A stretch of DNA of 64,000 nt from a bacterium (GTDB lineage Bacteria; Orphanbacterota; Orphanbacteria; Orphanbacterales; Orphanbacteraceae). The notes under the pieces are model-generated. The model was not told the DNA's origin. It did no database searches and saw nothing but the letters and a program-made list of their open reading frames with translations. Numbering within the stretch: the first letter of the stretch is position 1; each line of letters starts with the position of its first letter. This document shows positions 1 through 8,877 of the stretch, one piece after another. Made by a program: the position numbers and the translations under genes. Where the stretch lies: positions 111,884 to 175,883 of the forward strand of contig JALGYY010000017.1 of the NCBI GenBank assembly GCA_025782575.1, read 5' to 3'.

Positions 1-1
1 G

Positions 2-379
2 AATCGGCTTCGGCTCTTCGACTTTCCCGAAATGATCCGGAATCGTCCCGTGATCGCCTGGTCGGCCGGCGCCATGGTCCTCGGGGAGAGAGTCGTCCTC
101 TTTCACGACAAACCACCCCAGGGTGCCGGGAACGCGGAGGCGCTCGAAAACGGCCTCGCCGTTTATAGAGATGTGCTTCCGTTTCCCCACGCCAGACGTC
201 GCCTCATGCTGGACGACCCCATTCGGGTCCGCTGCATGGCCCGTCGCTTCGCCCCACTGCTTTGCGTTCCTTTGAACGAAGGGGACCGCATCGATCTCAC
301 GCATGGATCGCTCGAATCACCGGCTGGAGTGATGTCACTCTCCGAAGCGGGCAACATCGAACCTGCGGGGGCGGCGTGA
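2..379 (+). CDS. S51-family peptidase (cyanophycinase/dipeptidase E-like), 5' partial
   Basis: The reading frame is open from the left edge, so only the C-terminal part (about 125 residues) is visible. Near its start it carries the motif VIAWSAGAMVLGE. The G/W-S-A-G-A elbow is the nucleophile-serine signature of the S51 family (dipeptidase E, cyanophycinase), which has a class-I glutamine-amidotransferase-like fold. The family hydrolyses dipeptides or isopeptide-type bonds. An in-frame ATG at 32 lies just before this motif but would remove most of the fold, so the true start is outside the window. The stop codon overlaps the GTG start of the next gene by 4 bases (GTGA), implying translational coupling with the Fes-like esterase. 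The exact substrate is unknown. Family assignment is good from the serine motif but rests on a fragment. Confidence 0.7.
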   Translation, partial: NRLRLFDFPEMIRNRPVIAWSAGAMVLGERVVLFHDKPPQGAGNAEALENGLAVYRDVLPFPHARRRLMLDDPIRVRCMARRFAPLLCVPLNEGDRIDLTHGSLESPAGVMSLSEAGNIEPAGAA

Positions 380-1539
380 ATCCCGTGGCCTCCCATCGCG
401 GCGACCAGCTTGCCATCGGTGCCCTCCTCGAGAACGGACCACCATCCCCGGCCGACGTGGATCGCTTTCTTTCCAAGCACACGATTCCGATTGTCGAAGG
501 GACGCACTGTACGTTTCTTTACAGGGGCGAGGCGGACGCCGTCCGGCTCCGCCACTTCATTTTCGGATTGCCCTCCACCCAACCGTTTCATCGGATCCCT
601 CATACTGATCTGTGGTACCAGATCATCGAGATTCCGACGAACTCCCGCGTGGAATACAAGCTCGAAGTCATCGCCGGAGGGGAGGGACACTGGATCGAAG
701 ATCCACTGAACCCTCTTCGAGCACGCGATCCTTTCGGCGCGAATTCGGTTTGCCACGGGACGGGCTACGAGGTACCGGAGTGGACCATTCCCGATCCTGA
801 TGCACGAAGCGGAACCCTGGAAGAGATACGCATTCGGAGCGGCGCGTTCCACCGGGACTGTGGCGTCACCATGTATCTGCCCGCACGCTTCAGGAAGACG
901 CGTCGTTACCCTCTTCTCGTCGTGCATGACGGGAATGATTATCTGGAGTATTCCGGACTCAAGACCGTGCTCGACAATCTGATCCACAGGCTGGAAGTAG
1001 CCGACCTGATTGTGGCTCTCACCACTCCCCGGGAACGGCTTCTGGAGTACGCCGATCATGAAGCGCACGCCCGATTCATTTGCGAGGAACTCGTTCCTCG
1101 TCTCGAGTCCCGCTACCCGCTGATCGGCAAACCACGGGCACGGGGACTGATGGGAGCCAGTTTCGGCGGCGTAGCATCACTCAGCACGGCCGTACGCTAT
1201 CCTGACATGTACGGCCGGCTTCTTTTGCAGTCCGGATCTTTCGCGTTTACCGACATAGGCCCCCATCCGAGGGGTCCTGTTTTCGACCCTGTAGTACAGT
1301 TCATGAATAACTACCGAGAAGACCCCACACGAATCGCGGACAAAGTGTTCGTGAGCTGCGGCACGTACGAGTCGCTGATTTATGAGAACCGATCGATCGT
1401 CCCGATCCTTCAGTCGACCGGTATGGACGTCAAATATGTTGAAGCCAGAGACGGGCATAACTGGGAGAACTGGCGGGACCGTCTCCGCGAAGGCCTTTCC
1501 TGGCTCTTTCCCGGGCCTCTCTGGATGATTTACGAGTAG
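376..1539 (+). CDS. Enterochelin-esterase-like alpha/beta hydrolase with N-terminal E-set/CBM48-like domain
   Basis: About 387 residues if translation starts at GTG 376, which overlaps the upstream stop. Longer readings (from 262) would run deep into the S51 gene. Residues about 30-130 resemble the early beta-sandwich domain of Fes/esterase-D proteins. The C-terminal half is an alpha/beta hydrolase with the nucleophile elbow GASFGG (Ser about 262) and the terminal histidine in DGHNWENWR (His about 361), the typical Fes-family HNW..WR ending. No signal peptide is seen, so it should be cytoplasmic. In siderophore systems such enzymes hydrolyse trilactones. No siderophore genes are nearby, so an ester or amide of whatever the adjacent ATP-grasp protein makes is an equally good guess. 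Family assignment is firm; substrate is unknown. Confidence 0.85.
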   Translation: MNPVASHRGDQLAIGALLENGPPSPADVDRFLSKHTIPIVEGTHCTFLYRGEADAVRLRHFIFGLPSTQPFHRIPHTDLWYQIIEIPTNSRVEYKLEVIAGGEGHWIEDPLNPLRARDPFGANSVCHGTGYEVPEWTIPDPDARSGTLEEIRIRSGAFHRDCGVTMYLPARFRKTRRYPLLVVHDGNDYLEYSGLKTVLDNLIHRLEVADLIVALTTPRERLLEYADHEAHARFICEELVPRLESRYPLIGKPRARGLMGASFGGVASLSTAVRYPDMYGRLLLQSGSFAFTDIGPHPRGPVFDPVVQFMNNYREDPTRIADKVFVSCGTYESLIYENRSIVPILQSTGMDVKYVEARDGHNWENWRDRLREGLSWLFPGPLWMIYE

Positions 1540-1570
1540 GGCTGCAAGCTGAACTCCTGAGGTGTTTCCT

Positions 1571-2812
1571 ATGGCCAAGACGACCTCTGTACGCAAAATA
1601 GGCTTATCGCTGGCGGCGGATATCTGCTGGCCCATGTGTTACGAAATGATCATGAAAAGGCTCGATCTCTCCCTTCAGGTCGGGGCTGAAAAGATGCGAT
1701 TCGAAGTCGATCGTCTTTCGATCGAACCATTCCGCCTCCAGCAGGATTCCCGCTACGATGTCGTGATCGATCGCTTGACTCACTGGTATGTGGCAAGCCG
1801 CGAGTGGATCAAGAAGGCCATCATCCTGAACGATCTTTATGTATTCAATAATCCGTGGTCGATTCAATCGATGGAGAAACAGACGTCCTATTGCGCGATG
1901 ATGCGCCTCGGCTTTCCGATTCCGGAGACCTGGCTCCTCCCCCCCAAGAGTTACGCCGATTCGCCCGATCTCCAGAGGACACTCGAGCAGTACGCGCGGC
2001 ACTTCGACTTCGGGCATATCGGCGAATCGATCGGCTATCCCTTCTATATGAAACCCTACGACGGCGGCGCATGGGCGGGCGTAAGTCGCGTCGACAGTGA
2101 TGAATCGTTTCAAAAAGCATATGACGAGAGTGGAATGCGGATCATGAATATCCAGAAGTCGGTCGAGCCGTTCGAGAAATTCGTGCGGTGCATCGGCCTG
2201 GGGCCGCAGATCCGGTTCGTCCGCTACGATCCCGCGGCACCGTTACACGATCGTTATACATTGGATACCGATTTCCTTAGCGACCATGACAAAGCTCACC
2301 TGAAAAACATGACAATGACCATCAACTCATTCTTCGGGTGGGACTTCAATTCCTGCGAGGCTCTTCTTAAGGACGGCGTATGGCATCCGATCGATTTTGC
2401 CAATCCCTGCCCCGATTCGCAGGTAACTTCACTGCACTATCACTTTCCCTGGCTCATCAAAGCGAATATCCGATGGTCAGTCTATTGCGCAGCCACAAAG
2501 AGAAAACTGCGCCCGAACCTCGACTTCTCAAGCTATTATAAAATTGCCGGCAAAAGCCTGTCATTCGAAGAGAAGCTGGAACAATACGGCGAACTTGCTT
2601 CCAAACGGTTCACAGAAGAACGATTCTTCGCGTTCTGCAGGAAGCACCTTCCCCATCTGGATGAGGTAGCATCGGAATTCTTTTCGAGCTCGGATTGTCG
2701 CGACGCGATTCATCAGAAGGTCAGATCCATGTATCCCGATCATGAAATCGAAGAGTTTACGGAACTGTTCTGGGAGCGAATCCAGAAGTGTTTGACCGAT
2801 GAGGAGGCGTAA
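1571..2812 (+). CDS. ATP-grasp domain protein, putative amide/peptide ligase
   Basis: About 413 residues from ATG 1571, preceded by GAGG with an 8-base spacer; an in-frame GTG at 1562 is less well placed. The central segment GYPFYMKPYDGGAWAGVSRV has the lysine and glycine-rich loop of ATP-grasp enzymes. About 100 residues later, a glutamate (NSCEALL) followed by HPIDFANPCPDS matches the metal-binding acidic/Asn arrangement of the second ATP-grasp half. Such enzymes couple ATP hydrolysis to acyl-phosphate formation and amide or thioester bond formation. The N-terminal 100 residues look like a pre-ATP-grasp domain. The gene sits between two alpha/beta hydrolases (31-base and 5-base gaps), so the proteins probably act on the same metabolite. 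The substrate cannot be read from sequence. The specific family is not one I recognise. Confidence 0.75.
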   Translation: MAKTTSVRKIGLSLAADICWPMCYEMIMKRLDLSLQVGAEKMRFEVDRLSIEPFRLQQDSRYDVVIDRLTHWYVASREWIKKAIILNDLYVFNNPWSIQSMEKQTSYCAMMRLGFPIPETWLLPPKSYADSPDLQRTLEQYARHFDFGHIGESIGYPFYMKPYDGGAWAGVSRVDSDESFQKAYDESGMRIMNIQKSVEPFEKFVRCIGLGPQIRFVRYDPAAPLHDRYTLDTDFLSDHDKAHLKNMTMTINSFFGWDFNSCEALLKDGVWHPIDFANPCPDSQVTSLHYHFPWLIKANIRWSVYCAATKRKLRPNLDFSSYYKIAGKSLSFEEKLEQYGELASKRFTEERFFAFCRKHLPHLDEVASEFFSSSDCRDAIHQKVRSMYPDHEIEEFTELFWERIQKCLTDEEA

Positions 2813-2817
2813 GCACG

Positions 2818-3549
2818 ATGAAGAAGAGCGTCCGCTGGTATTCGGAGAGGCTCGAGCAGGATGTGCTGATGGCACGATGGGGAGAGTTCGGGCAGCCTGT
2901 GCTTGTTTTTCCGACCGCAGGCGGAGATGCGGAGGAGATCGAGAGATTCCACATCGTCGACTCCGTTTCGGAACTTCTCGCAGAGGGGCGGGTCAAGATC
3001 TACTCGTGCGACAGCGTTGCCGGCCGGACCTGGCTTGCCAAGCAGGGTTCCCTCGAGTACCGCGCCAGGATGCAGAATCAGTTTCATGAGTACGTGGCCC
3101 GGGAAGTGGTCCCCGCCATTCGGAGCGATTGCGACAATCAGGAGATTCAGGTGATCGCCGCCGGGTCATCGATCGGCGCCCTGAATGCACTGGCCATGCT
3201 CTGCCGCTACCCGGATCTCTTCTCCAGCGCGATCTGTATGAGCGGGACTTACGACCTGGGGAAGATTACCGAAACGAAAGTTACCGAAGATTACTATCAT
3301 GCCTCACCCATTCATTTTCTTCCCGGGCTCGAAGGACCTGTTCTCGAAAAACTTCGTACCCGATTCGTTCTGTTCGCGTCCGGTGAAGGCCGGGCGGAAG
3401 ACATCGGCGAATCCTGGCGTGCCGCCGACCTTCTCGGTTCCAAAGGGGTTCCGAACAGAGTCGACTCCTGGGGCGCGGAGTGGAATCACGACTGGCCTAC
3501 CTGGCGACACATGCTTCCCAAGTATTTGAAAGAGCTTACCGACGACTGA
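2818..3549 (+). CDS. Esterase of the YbbA/COG4947-like alpha/beta hydrolase group
   Basis: A 243-residue alpha/beta hydrolase starting 5 bases after the ATP-grasp stop, so almost certainly co-transcribed. The nucleophile elbow AGSSIGALNA places the catalytic serine at about residue 118, and a late WNHDW motif supplies the likely histidine. It has no N-terminal accessory domain, unlike the Fes-like enzyme two genes upstream. Small esterases of this type are related to esterase D and to the putative esterases next to iron or polyester genes. No signal peptide is seen. Because the same short cluster encodes an S51 peptidase, two esterases and an ATP-grasp ligase, it probably processes a shared ester or peptide product. 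This is inference from position only. Confidence 0.78.
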   Translation: MKKSVRWYSERLEQDVLMARWGEFGQPVLVFPTAGGDAEEIERFHIVDSVSELLAEGRVKIYSCDSVAGRTWLAKQGSLEYRARMQNQFHEYVAREVVPAIRSDCDNQEIQVIAAGSSIGALNALAMLCRYPDLFSSAICMSGTYDLGKITETKVTEDYYHASPIHFLPGLEGPVLEKLRTRFVLFASGEGRAEDIGESWRAADLLGSKGVPNRVDSWGAEWNHDWPTWRHMLPKYLKELTDD

Positions 3550-3556
3550 CTGCGAC

Positions 3557-4570
3557 CTAGGAACGCTCTTCCAGCGCCAGCTCCCTGACTACGACAGCCA
3601 AGGCCTCGACGACAAATGCCATCCTCTCATAGTCGAGCCGGGCGGGCGTGTCATCCTTCGTGTGGTAGGCCCTGTTCCGGAAGAACGCCGTATCGGTGAT
3701 CATCACAGCAGGAAACCCCTCTCGCCAGTAATTCAGGTGGTCGGACAGATCGATCCCATAGACAAGCTTCGGTGGGGCGCAAAACGAATGAACGGGGAGC
3801 GCGGTCGCCCGCATCATTGTCCTCTTGACACGTCGCACATCTCCCCCGCCACCCATATTCCCGATCACAGCTATGAAATTTCCCGCGGAAGGATAGAACG
3901 GTGCAAGCAAAGACAGTGGCAGGATCTGACTCTCTGTTTCGTCAGAAAAATAGCCGATCATTTCGAGACAGATCATGAGACGGACGTCGACTCCCCGCGA
4001 TCGGAGCTGTCTGGCATGAACTGCGCTCCCCATTCGATCGGACCTGAAATGTGGCGGCTCTTCGAGGGTGTAGGCAACCAGTTCGACGGTCATCTCCGGG
4101 GGGCTGCCGCCCAGGATGCGCCCGAGCTCGAGAAGCCCGGCGACACCACTTGCGTTGTCATCAGCGCCCGGCCATTCCCCCGCCGCGTCATAGTGAGCCC
4201 CAACGACGATTCTATCCGACGTCTCTCTTCCAAACCGAACGGTTACGTTCCGATAGGAACAACCATCGACCTCGTACGGCTGGATTGAGACACGCCCTCC
4301 CATCGAGCGGAAATGATCCTCGATATATCCGGCAACCCTGTCGAGCTGGTCGGGATGGGCGGCGTCCCGGGGTAGGAAATCGATGGCGAGTTTCCGGACA
4401 TGTTCCTCGAGTCTGCGAGCGGAGACGACGCCTTCGCTCTCACCCGGCTCCACGAAGAAGACAGGTTGAATGACAACGATCAGCAGCACTGCGATCGCGA
4501 CTAGAACGACCAGCGCGAATCGCATGATCCAGATCATGACTGTTCCAGCCCATGGGAATGATCGATTCAT
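3557..4570 (-). CDS. Membrane-anchored M28-family metallopeptidase
   Basis: About 337 residues. The ATG at 4570 is preceded by GGAG at good spacing; a TTG six codons upstream (4588) is less likely. Residues about 10-40 form one hydrophobic helix, so the catalytic part should face the periplasm. The M28 metal ligands are visible in order: GAHYDA (His), ADDNASG (bridging Asp), TLEEPP (Glu-Glu), CLEMIGY (Glu) and YHTKDDTP (His). This complete set indicates an active two-zinc aminopeptidase or glutaminyl-cyclase-like fold. It is the last gene of the Omp85-DUF4390-NtrY-NtrX-barrel cluster, 41 bases after the barrel gene, and converges on the esterase at 3549 with a 7-base gap. Substrate is unknown. 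Confidence 0.85.
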   Translation of the reverse strand: MNRSFPWAGTVMIWIMRFALVVLVAIAVLLIVVIQPVFFVEPGESEGVVSARRLEEHVRKLAIDFLPRDAAHPDQLDRVAGYIEDHFRSMGGRVSIQPYEVDGCSYRNVTVRFGRETSDRIVVGAHYDAAGEWPGADDNASGVAGLLELGRILGGSPPEMTVELVAYTLEEPPHFRSDRMGSAVHARQLRSRGVDVRLMICLEMIGYFSDETESQILPLSLLAPFYPSAGNFIAVIGNMGGGGDVRRVKRTMMRATALPVHSFCAPPKLVYGIDLSDHLNYWREGFPAVMITDTAFFRNRAYHTKDDTPARLDYERMAFVVEALAVVVRELALEERS

Positions 4571-4611
4571 TTTGCTCTCCAGCGACAACAGCCTTCAGGA
4601 AGAGCAATCTA

Positions 4612-5286
4612 TCAGAACCACCAGCTTCCACCGAGAAGGATTTTCGCAGCGGCGCCCTCTTCGTCGACGGGCGTTTCCACAATAACCACATCGCCGGAGT
4701 CGCCTCTCAGTTCGGCCACATTCTTCTCCCAGTTGATGACATCGAACCGGAGCGCGAGATCGAGCGCGAAGTGCTCACTCAAAAAGTAGAAGAGACCGCC
4801 GCCGAAATCGGCCCCCGGACCGGTCGATTCGATGCTGAGGCCGTTCTGCCTCGCCTTCATCGAATACCCGCCGATTCCCCCGAATAGATAGGGGCGGAGG
4901 CCGAGGCCGGAATCGAACAGATAGGCCGCCTCGATCATGACACTGGAAAAGACGAAATCGAATTCAGGGTTGGTGGTTTCGTGGGCGGCGCCCGAAACGA
5001 CGATACGAACGGGGAACGAGTCCGAAAAACGGTAACCAAGGGAAAAAACCGCTCCTCCCCCATCCTCTTCTATGAAGACGGATCCTTCCGGTGAGTCCGG
5101 CTTCGGTTCTTCGGCACCGATGTGGCTTGAGTGAAGCTGAAGGCCGATGAAGAGTCCCTTCTCTCCCGCATGGGCGAGGCTTGCTACTCCCTCAATAGTG
5201 GACAGGAGAGTGATTGCCGCCACGGTTGCCGTGAACGAAAGGAACAGACCGCCCCGGCAGGCTTGACGTTTCCCGTACTGATTCAT
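4612..5286 (-). CDS. Outer-membrane beta-barrel protein, unknown function
   Basis: A 224-residue protein with a signal peptide (hydrophobic core at about residues 14-35, cleavage near LAHAGEKG). It has alternating hydrophobic strands ending in an aromatic residue (GGSWWF), the usual last-strand signature of small eight-stranded outer-membrane barrels (OmpA/OmpW-like). Glycine-rich turns such as YLFGGIGGYSM and GGGLFYFLSEHFALDLALRF support this. The ATG overlaps the ntrX stop by 4 bases, so it is translated from the two-component operon mRNA. It could be a target or sensor of the envelope circuit, but the sequence gives no specific ligand. Confidence 0.7.
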   Translation of the reverse strand: MNQYGKRQACRGGLFLSFTATVAAITLLSTIEGVASLAHAGEKGLFIGLQLHSSHIGAEEPKPDSPEGSVFIEEDGGGAVFSLGYRFSDSFPVRIVVSGAAHETTNPEFDFVFSSVMIEAAYLFDSGLGLRPYLFGGIGGYSMKARQNGLSIESTGPGADFGGGLFYFLSEHFALDLALRFDVINWEKNVAELRGDSGDVVIVETPVDEEGAAAKILLGGSWWF

Positions 5287-6692
5287 CCTTCTTTCTCCCT
5301 TTGGAATTCAAGCCCATATGCCTGAATCTTCTTGTGCAGGTTCGTTCTGTCGATTCCGAGAGATCGTGCAGCTTCCGATACGTTTCCTCCGGCCCCCGTG
5401 AGTGCCTCTCTGATACAGGCCGCCTCGAACTGACGACGGGCTTCGACCAGGCCTCCGAGCTGCCTGACCTCATTCGGATGGAGCATGTGTGGTCCCCCCC
5501 CCGTCCCGGCCTGATCTCGAGAACGCTCCCCCCGAAGAACTCCTGCCATACGAAGCGAATCCAATTCAATTTCTGCTTCGGCCGTGAGAATGATCGTCCG
5601 TTCTACGACGTTCTGGAGTTCTCTTACGTTCCCGGGCCATGAGAGGTTAACCAGCGCCTTTTCGGCACTTGCTGAGAAAGTACGCGGAGGCAGGTTGTTT
5701 TCCATCCGGTAACGCTCGAGAAAATGGGCGGCCAGAACCGGTATGTCAGCTCGCCGCTCCCGCAATGGGGGGACCTCGACCGGGACGACATTCAATCGAA
5801 TGAGCAGGTCCTCTCGAAAACGTCCGGCCAGCACTTCTTCTTCGAGGTTTTTGTTGGTGGCTGCCAGAACCCTCACATCGACTCTGGTAACCCCCTGGCC
5901 ACCCACCTTTTCAATCTCACCTTCCTGTAGGGCACGGAGCACCTTTGCCTGCGCCCTTTTGCTCATGTCCCCTACTTCATCGAGGAAGAGCGTTCCGCCG
6001 TCGGCCTGTACGAACTTTCCATTCCGTGATGAGACGGCGCCGGTATAGGCGCCTTTCTCCGCACCAAAAAGCTCGCTCTCGATCAGCTCTTCGGGTATGG
6101 CGGCACAGTTCACTTTCACGAACGGTCCCGCCGAGCGACCGCTCCCCTCGTGAATCGCCCGCGCCACCAGCTCCTTGCCGGTTCCGCTTTCGCCCAGGAT
6201 AAGCACGCGCGCGTTCGTGGGAGCCACCTGGTTGATCCTCAACCTGATCGCCTTCATCGCTTCCGAATCACCCAGCATGACGTGCCGCTCCGCTTCTTTT
6301 GCTTTGAACGCGTTTACCTCTCGAGTCATCGAAGAAAGGCGAAGAGCGTTTCGCACTGCCACCAGAACACTCTCTTTGGACAGCGGTTTTTCGAGAAAAT
6401 TGTGGGCCCCTTCCTGAGTCGCCTCGACCGCGGTTCGGACGGTGGCGTGACCTGAAATCATGATGACTGCCTGACCCGGATGACGGCTCCTCATCTCGCG
6501 AAGTGTCTCCAGCCCGCCCATTCCCGGCAGACGGACATCGAGCAGAACAAGATCCGGCGACTCCTTTGCCAGCAGGTCGAGCCCCTCCTCGCCGCTTCCC
6601 GCCTCCAATACCCGGAATCCTTCCGCCTTCAATATCATGCCGATGGTCCGGCGGATATTTCTTTCATCATCAACAATCAGTATTCTGTTCAT
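5283..6692 (-). CDS. NtrX-like sigma-54-dependent response regulator
   Basis: A 469-residue three-domain NtrC-family activator. The receiver domain (about 1-120) has the acidic pocket VDDERN and the phospho-acceptor Asp in VLLDVRLPG. The AAA+ sigma-54 interaction domain (about 140-380) has Walker A GESGTGKE and the sigma-54-contacting loop GAEKGAYTGA. The Fis-type helix-turn-helix is at the end (SEAARSLGIDRTNLHKKIQ). It should activate sigma-54 promoters when phosphorylated by the kinase encoded just upstream, whose stop overlaps this start by 4 bases. It matches NtrX more than NtrC in gene order with an NtrY-like kinase. A run of nine G on the coding strand (plus-strand C at 5494-5502) lies in the linker before the helix-turn-helix. 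Confidence 0.92.
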   Translation of the reverse strand: MNRILIVDDERNIRRTIGMILKAEGFRVLEAGSGEEGLDLLAKESPDLVLLDVRLPGMGGLETLREMRSRHPGQAVIMISGHATVRTAVEATQEGAHNFLEKPLSKESVLVAVRNALRLSSMTREVNAFKAKEAERHVMLGDSEAMKAIRLRINQVAPTNARVLILGESGTGKELVARAIHEGSGRSAGPFVKVNCAAIPEELIESELFGAEKGAYTGAVSSRNGKFVQADGGTLFLDEVGDMSKRAQAKVLRALQEGEIEKVGGQGVTRVDVRVLAATNKNLEEEVLAGRFREDLLIRLNVVPVEVPPLRERRADIPVLAAHFLERYRMENNLPPRTFSASAEKALVNLSWPGNVRELQNVVERTIILTAEAEIELDSLRMAGVLRGERSRDQAGTGGGPHMLHPNEVRQLGGLVEARRQFEAACIREALTGAGGNVSEAARSLGIDRTNLHKKIQAYGLEFQREKEG

Positions 6693-8185
6693 CCGTTTTG
6701 TCCCTCTTCGCAGGAAGAAACCGGGAGTTCAATCGTGAACTCCGTAACTATCCCCGGCTCGCTCTCCACATGAATCCTGCCCCGATGTCCGTTCACAATC
6801 CCCTCGACAATGGCAAGGCCGAGTCCGAAGCCGTCGGTCTTGGTTGAAAAGTGAGGTTCAAATATGCGTGCCAGATTCTCTTTCTGAATGCCGCATCCTC
6901 TGTCTTTGACACGAATAACTGCGCGCCCTCCGGCGTACTCCAGATGGAGTTCCACTTTCTCATCCTGTCCGGCGGACGTGCACGCGGCGAGCCCGTTGTC
7001 GATCAGATTGATGAGGGCACGGCGCAGCTCATCGTGATCAAAGATCGCCGCAACCGCCCGCCCCCCCGTTCTAAGGACCACACGATCCGCGCCGTAGAGT
7101 TTGACCAGTTCACCGGCAAGGGCGTTCAGGGCGCCTGTTGCGAGAACCGGCTCGGGAAGCCGCGCGAATTCTGAGAATTCCTGAACGAGATTACGAAGGG
7201 CAGCTACCTCTTCATTGACGATCTCCACACACTCGGCCAGTAGTTCGCCATAGTCGGCGCGATCATCACCGTATCGATCCCCCAGCTCCTGGACCGCCAG
7301 CTGGATCGGGGTTAGAGGATTTTTGATTTCATGTGCGAGGCTTTGGGCAAGATCGCGCCACGCCGCCTTCCGTTCCAAACGGGCCAGCTCGAGACGCTGC
7401 TCTTTCAGATTGTCGAGCATACGGTTGAAAGAGATCTGCAACTCTCTGACCTCTCCCTGCCCCACCACCTCGACGGGAATATCGAAGTTACCCCGCGCCA
7501 CGTACCCGATTGTCCGGACGAGCCCTTCGAGAGGCCGGGCAATGCGACGGGCGAACAGGGTGCCGGCGGCAACCGCAATCATGATCAGGACCGCGTATGT
7601 AAGGAGGAAGGGGAGAATGTAGCTTCGAAGCACGGCGCTCCGTTCCCTCCGTACCCCCTCGGCAAGGACCAGTGCTTCTGTAATGGAAGCCGCATTCCCT
7701 AGAAGTTCAGCAGGAAGGGGACGGGTGATCACAATGATCCGGTTGTCACGAAAGCCCTTGAATGCGGCGGCGAGATCCGAGCCGACCAGAACCGGACCGC
7801 TCATCAGGTCACCCGCTTCGAGCGACGGCGGCGCTTCGCGGAGAACCCCCTCCTGGAGCGCCTCCGATACGCTCTCCAGAGGGAAGAGGTCCAGTTGGTA
7901 TCCCTCGGAAATGAGCGCGGAAGCAAGAGGCTCGAGCATGCCCTCGCTCGCACTCCAGGTCGGGCTCCACTCCTCGTTCAACCGATCAAGAAAAACACGC
8001 TTCTCCTCCGCCAATCGATGCCGGGACTCCTTAAGTCCCGCCTCGAGCGCGATGATCATGGTCTTCCCCGACCGGTGAGCCGTGCTTCTTTCGAGCAGAT
8101 CGTGAACGACGAACGAGAGCGGAACCGCCGGCAGGAGCGCGACGAGAACGAACGCAATCACGAGTCGGGTACGAAGACGAGTCAT
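6689..8185 (-). CDS. NtrY-like membrane sensor histidine kinase
   Basis: A 498-residue kinase. TM1 is at about residues 8-28, followed by an extracytoplasmic sensor region of about 160 residues. TM2 is at about 195-215, then a HAMP linker (RRIARPLEGLVRTIG). The HisKA box HEIKNPLTPIQ puts the phospho-accepting His at residue 285. The HATPase domain has N (INLIDNGL), G1 (DRGCGI), F (FEPHFSTK) and G2 (GFGLGLAIV) boxes. The TPIQ after the H-box and the pairing with NtrX are typical of NtrY. It lies between DUF4390 and ntrX with 4-base overlaps on both sides, so stoichiometric co-translation is likely. The input signal is unknown, but the Omp85 and barrel genes in the operon point to the envelope. 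Confidence 0.92.
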   Translation of the reverse strand: MTRLRTRLVIAFVLVALLPAVPLSFVVHDLLERSTAHRSGKTMIIALEAGLKESRHRLAEEKRVFLDRLNEEWSPTWSASEGMLEPLASALISEGYQLDLFPLESVSEALQEGVLREAPPSLEAGDLMSGPVLVGSDLAAAFKGFRDNRIIVITRPLPAELLGNAASITEALVLAEGVRRERSAVLRSYILPFLLTYAVLIMIAVAAGTLFARRIARPLEGLVRTIGYVARGNFDIPVEVVGQGEVRELQISFNRMLDNLKEQRLELARLERKAAWRDLAQSLAHEIKNPLTPIQLAVQELGDRYGDDRADYGELLAECVEIVNEEVAALRNLVQEFSEFARLPEPVLATGALNALAGELVKLYGADRVVLRTGGRAVAAIFDHDELRRALINLIDNGLAACTSAGQDEKVELHLEYAGGRAVIRVKDRGCGIQKENLARIFEPHFSTKTDGFGLGLAIVEGIVNGHRGRIHVESEPGIVTEFTIELPVSSCEEGQNG

Positions 8186-8877
8186 GGAAGTCGGCCCTCC
8201 ATCTGCAATTCTTCAAGAGTAAACCATTCGCCTTCGCCGCTGACCCCCTCACTCATTCCTCGACGTGGGCTTCTGTAGAAGAACCGGATCAACTCGCCAA
8301 TACCGAATGAGACCTCCCTCTCATCGGGATTCCCCCCGATTCCTTCCTCATCACCGGCGATCCACTGGCCGATCCTCTCCTTTGTCGCAGGGGCGATAGG
8401 GAACTCCTCGATCTCGATCGATAATCGATATTTTCGGCCGGGCTCGAGCGCCGCCGCCGGCATCAGTCCAATCCCACGAATTTCGCCGAAATACTCCTGA
8501 ACGTCATCAATTGAAGAGAGCCGGGAGGCATTTCCACTTCGCTCGACTCGGAATACTTCCTCCCACAGATCAAAAGCGAGACTGAAAGAGAATTTCCGCC
8601 TCAGAATCGGCACGTTGCTCCTATTTAGAAGCCGGAGGCGGAAATCGATGCGGGCGGGAAGGCCGTCCTGCAATGAGCCTCGTGTCTCCGCGCCAGGAAT
8701 GCCGGCCGTTCGAAGATGGCAGACTAGATTCCCGCCATGGATAGCCGCCCGTAAATCCACGATTTCAGGAGAAGCGACTGCCGATCCGGGAACGCCGAAG
8801 AACGTGAGGAGGGAAAGAGCGAGAAGATTGGCGCCGATGACACGCCGGCAGAGTCGCCAATCAAAGACGGCCCCCAT
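8182..8877 (-). CDS. DUF4390-like exported protein
   Basis: About 231 residues from the ATG at 8877, which forms a TGATG stop-start with the Omp85 gene; a second ATG at 8889 would add four residues. The N-terminus is a signal peptide (LLALSLLTFFGVPGSAVAS), so the protein acts in the periplasm. The body looks like a beta-rich DUF4390 protein (PARIDFRLRLLNRSN... LSFALAFDLW-type strands, then a GRKYRLSIEIEEFPI segment). DUF4390 genes are commonly found immediately upstream of NtrY/NtrX in proteobacteria, and the same order is seen here. It may assist signal input to the kinase or envelope assembly; function is unproven. Confidence 0.72.
   Translation of the reverse strand: MGAVFDWRLCRRVIGANLLALSLLTFFGVPGSAVASPEIVDLRAAIHGGNLVCHLRTAGIPGAETRGSLQDGLPARIDFRLRLLNRSNVPILRRKFSFSLAFDLWEEVFRVERSGNASRLSSIDDVQEYFGEIRGIGLMPAAALEPGRKYRLSIEIEEFPIAPATKERIGQWIAGDEEGIGGNPDEREVSFGIGELIRFFYRSPRRGMSEGVSGEGEWFTLEELQMEGRLP

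Noticed and set aside
163-1068. 301-codon open frame on the minus strand
   Set aside because: It lies antisense to the S51 and Fes-like genes, has no ribosome site, and its translation shows no motif, while the plus frame has family signatures.
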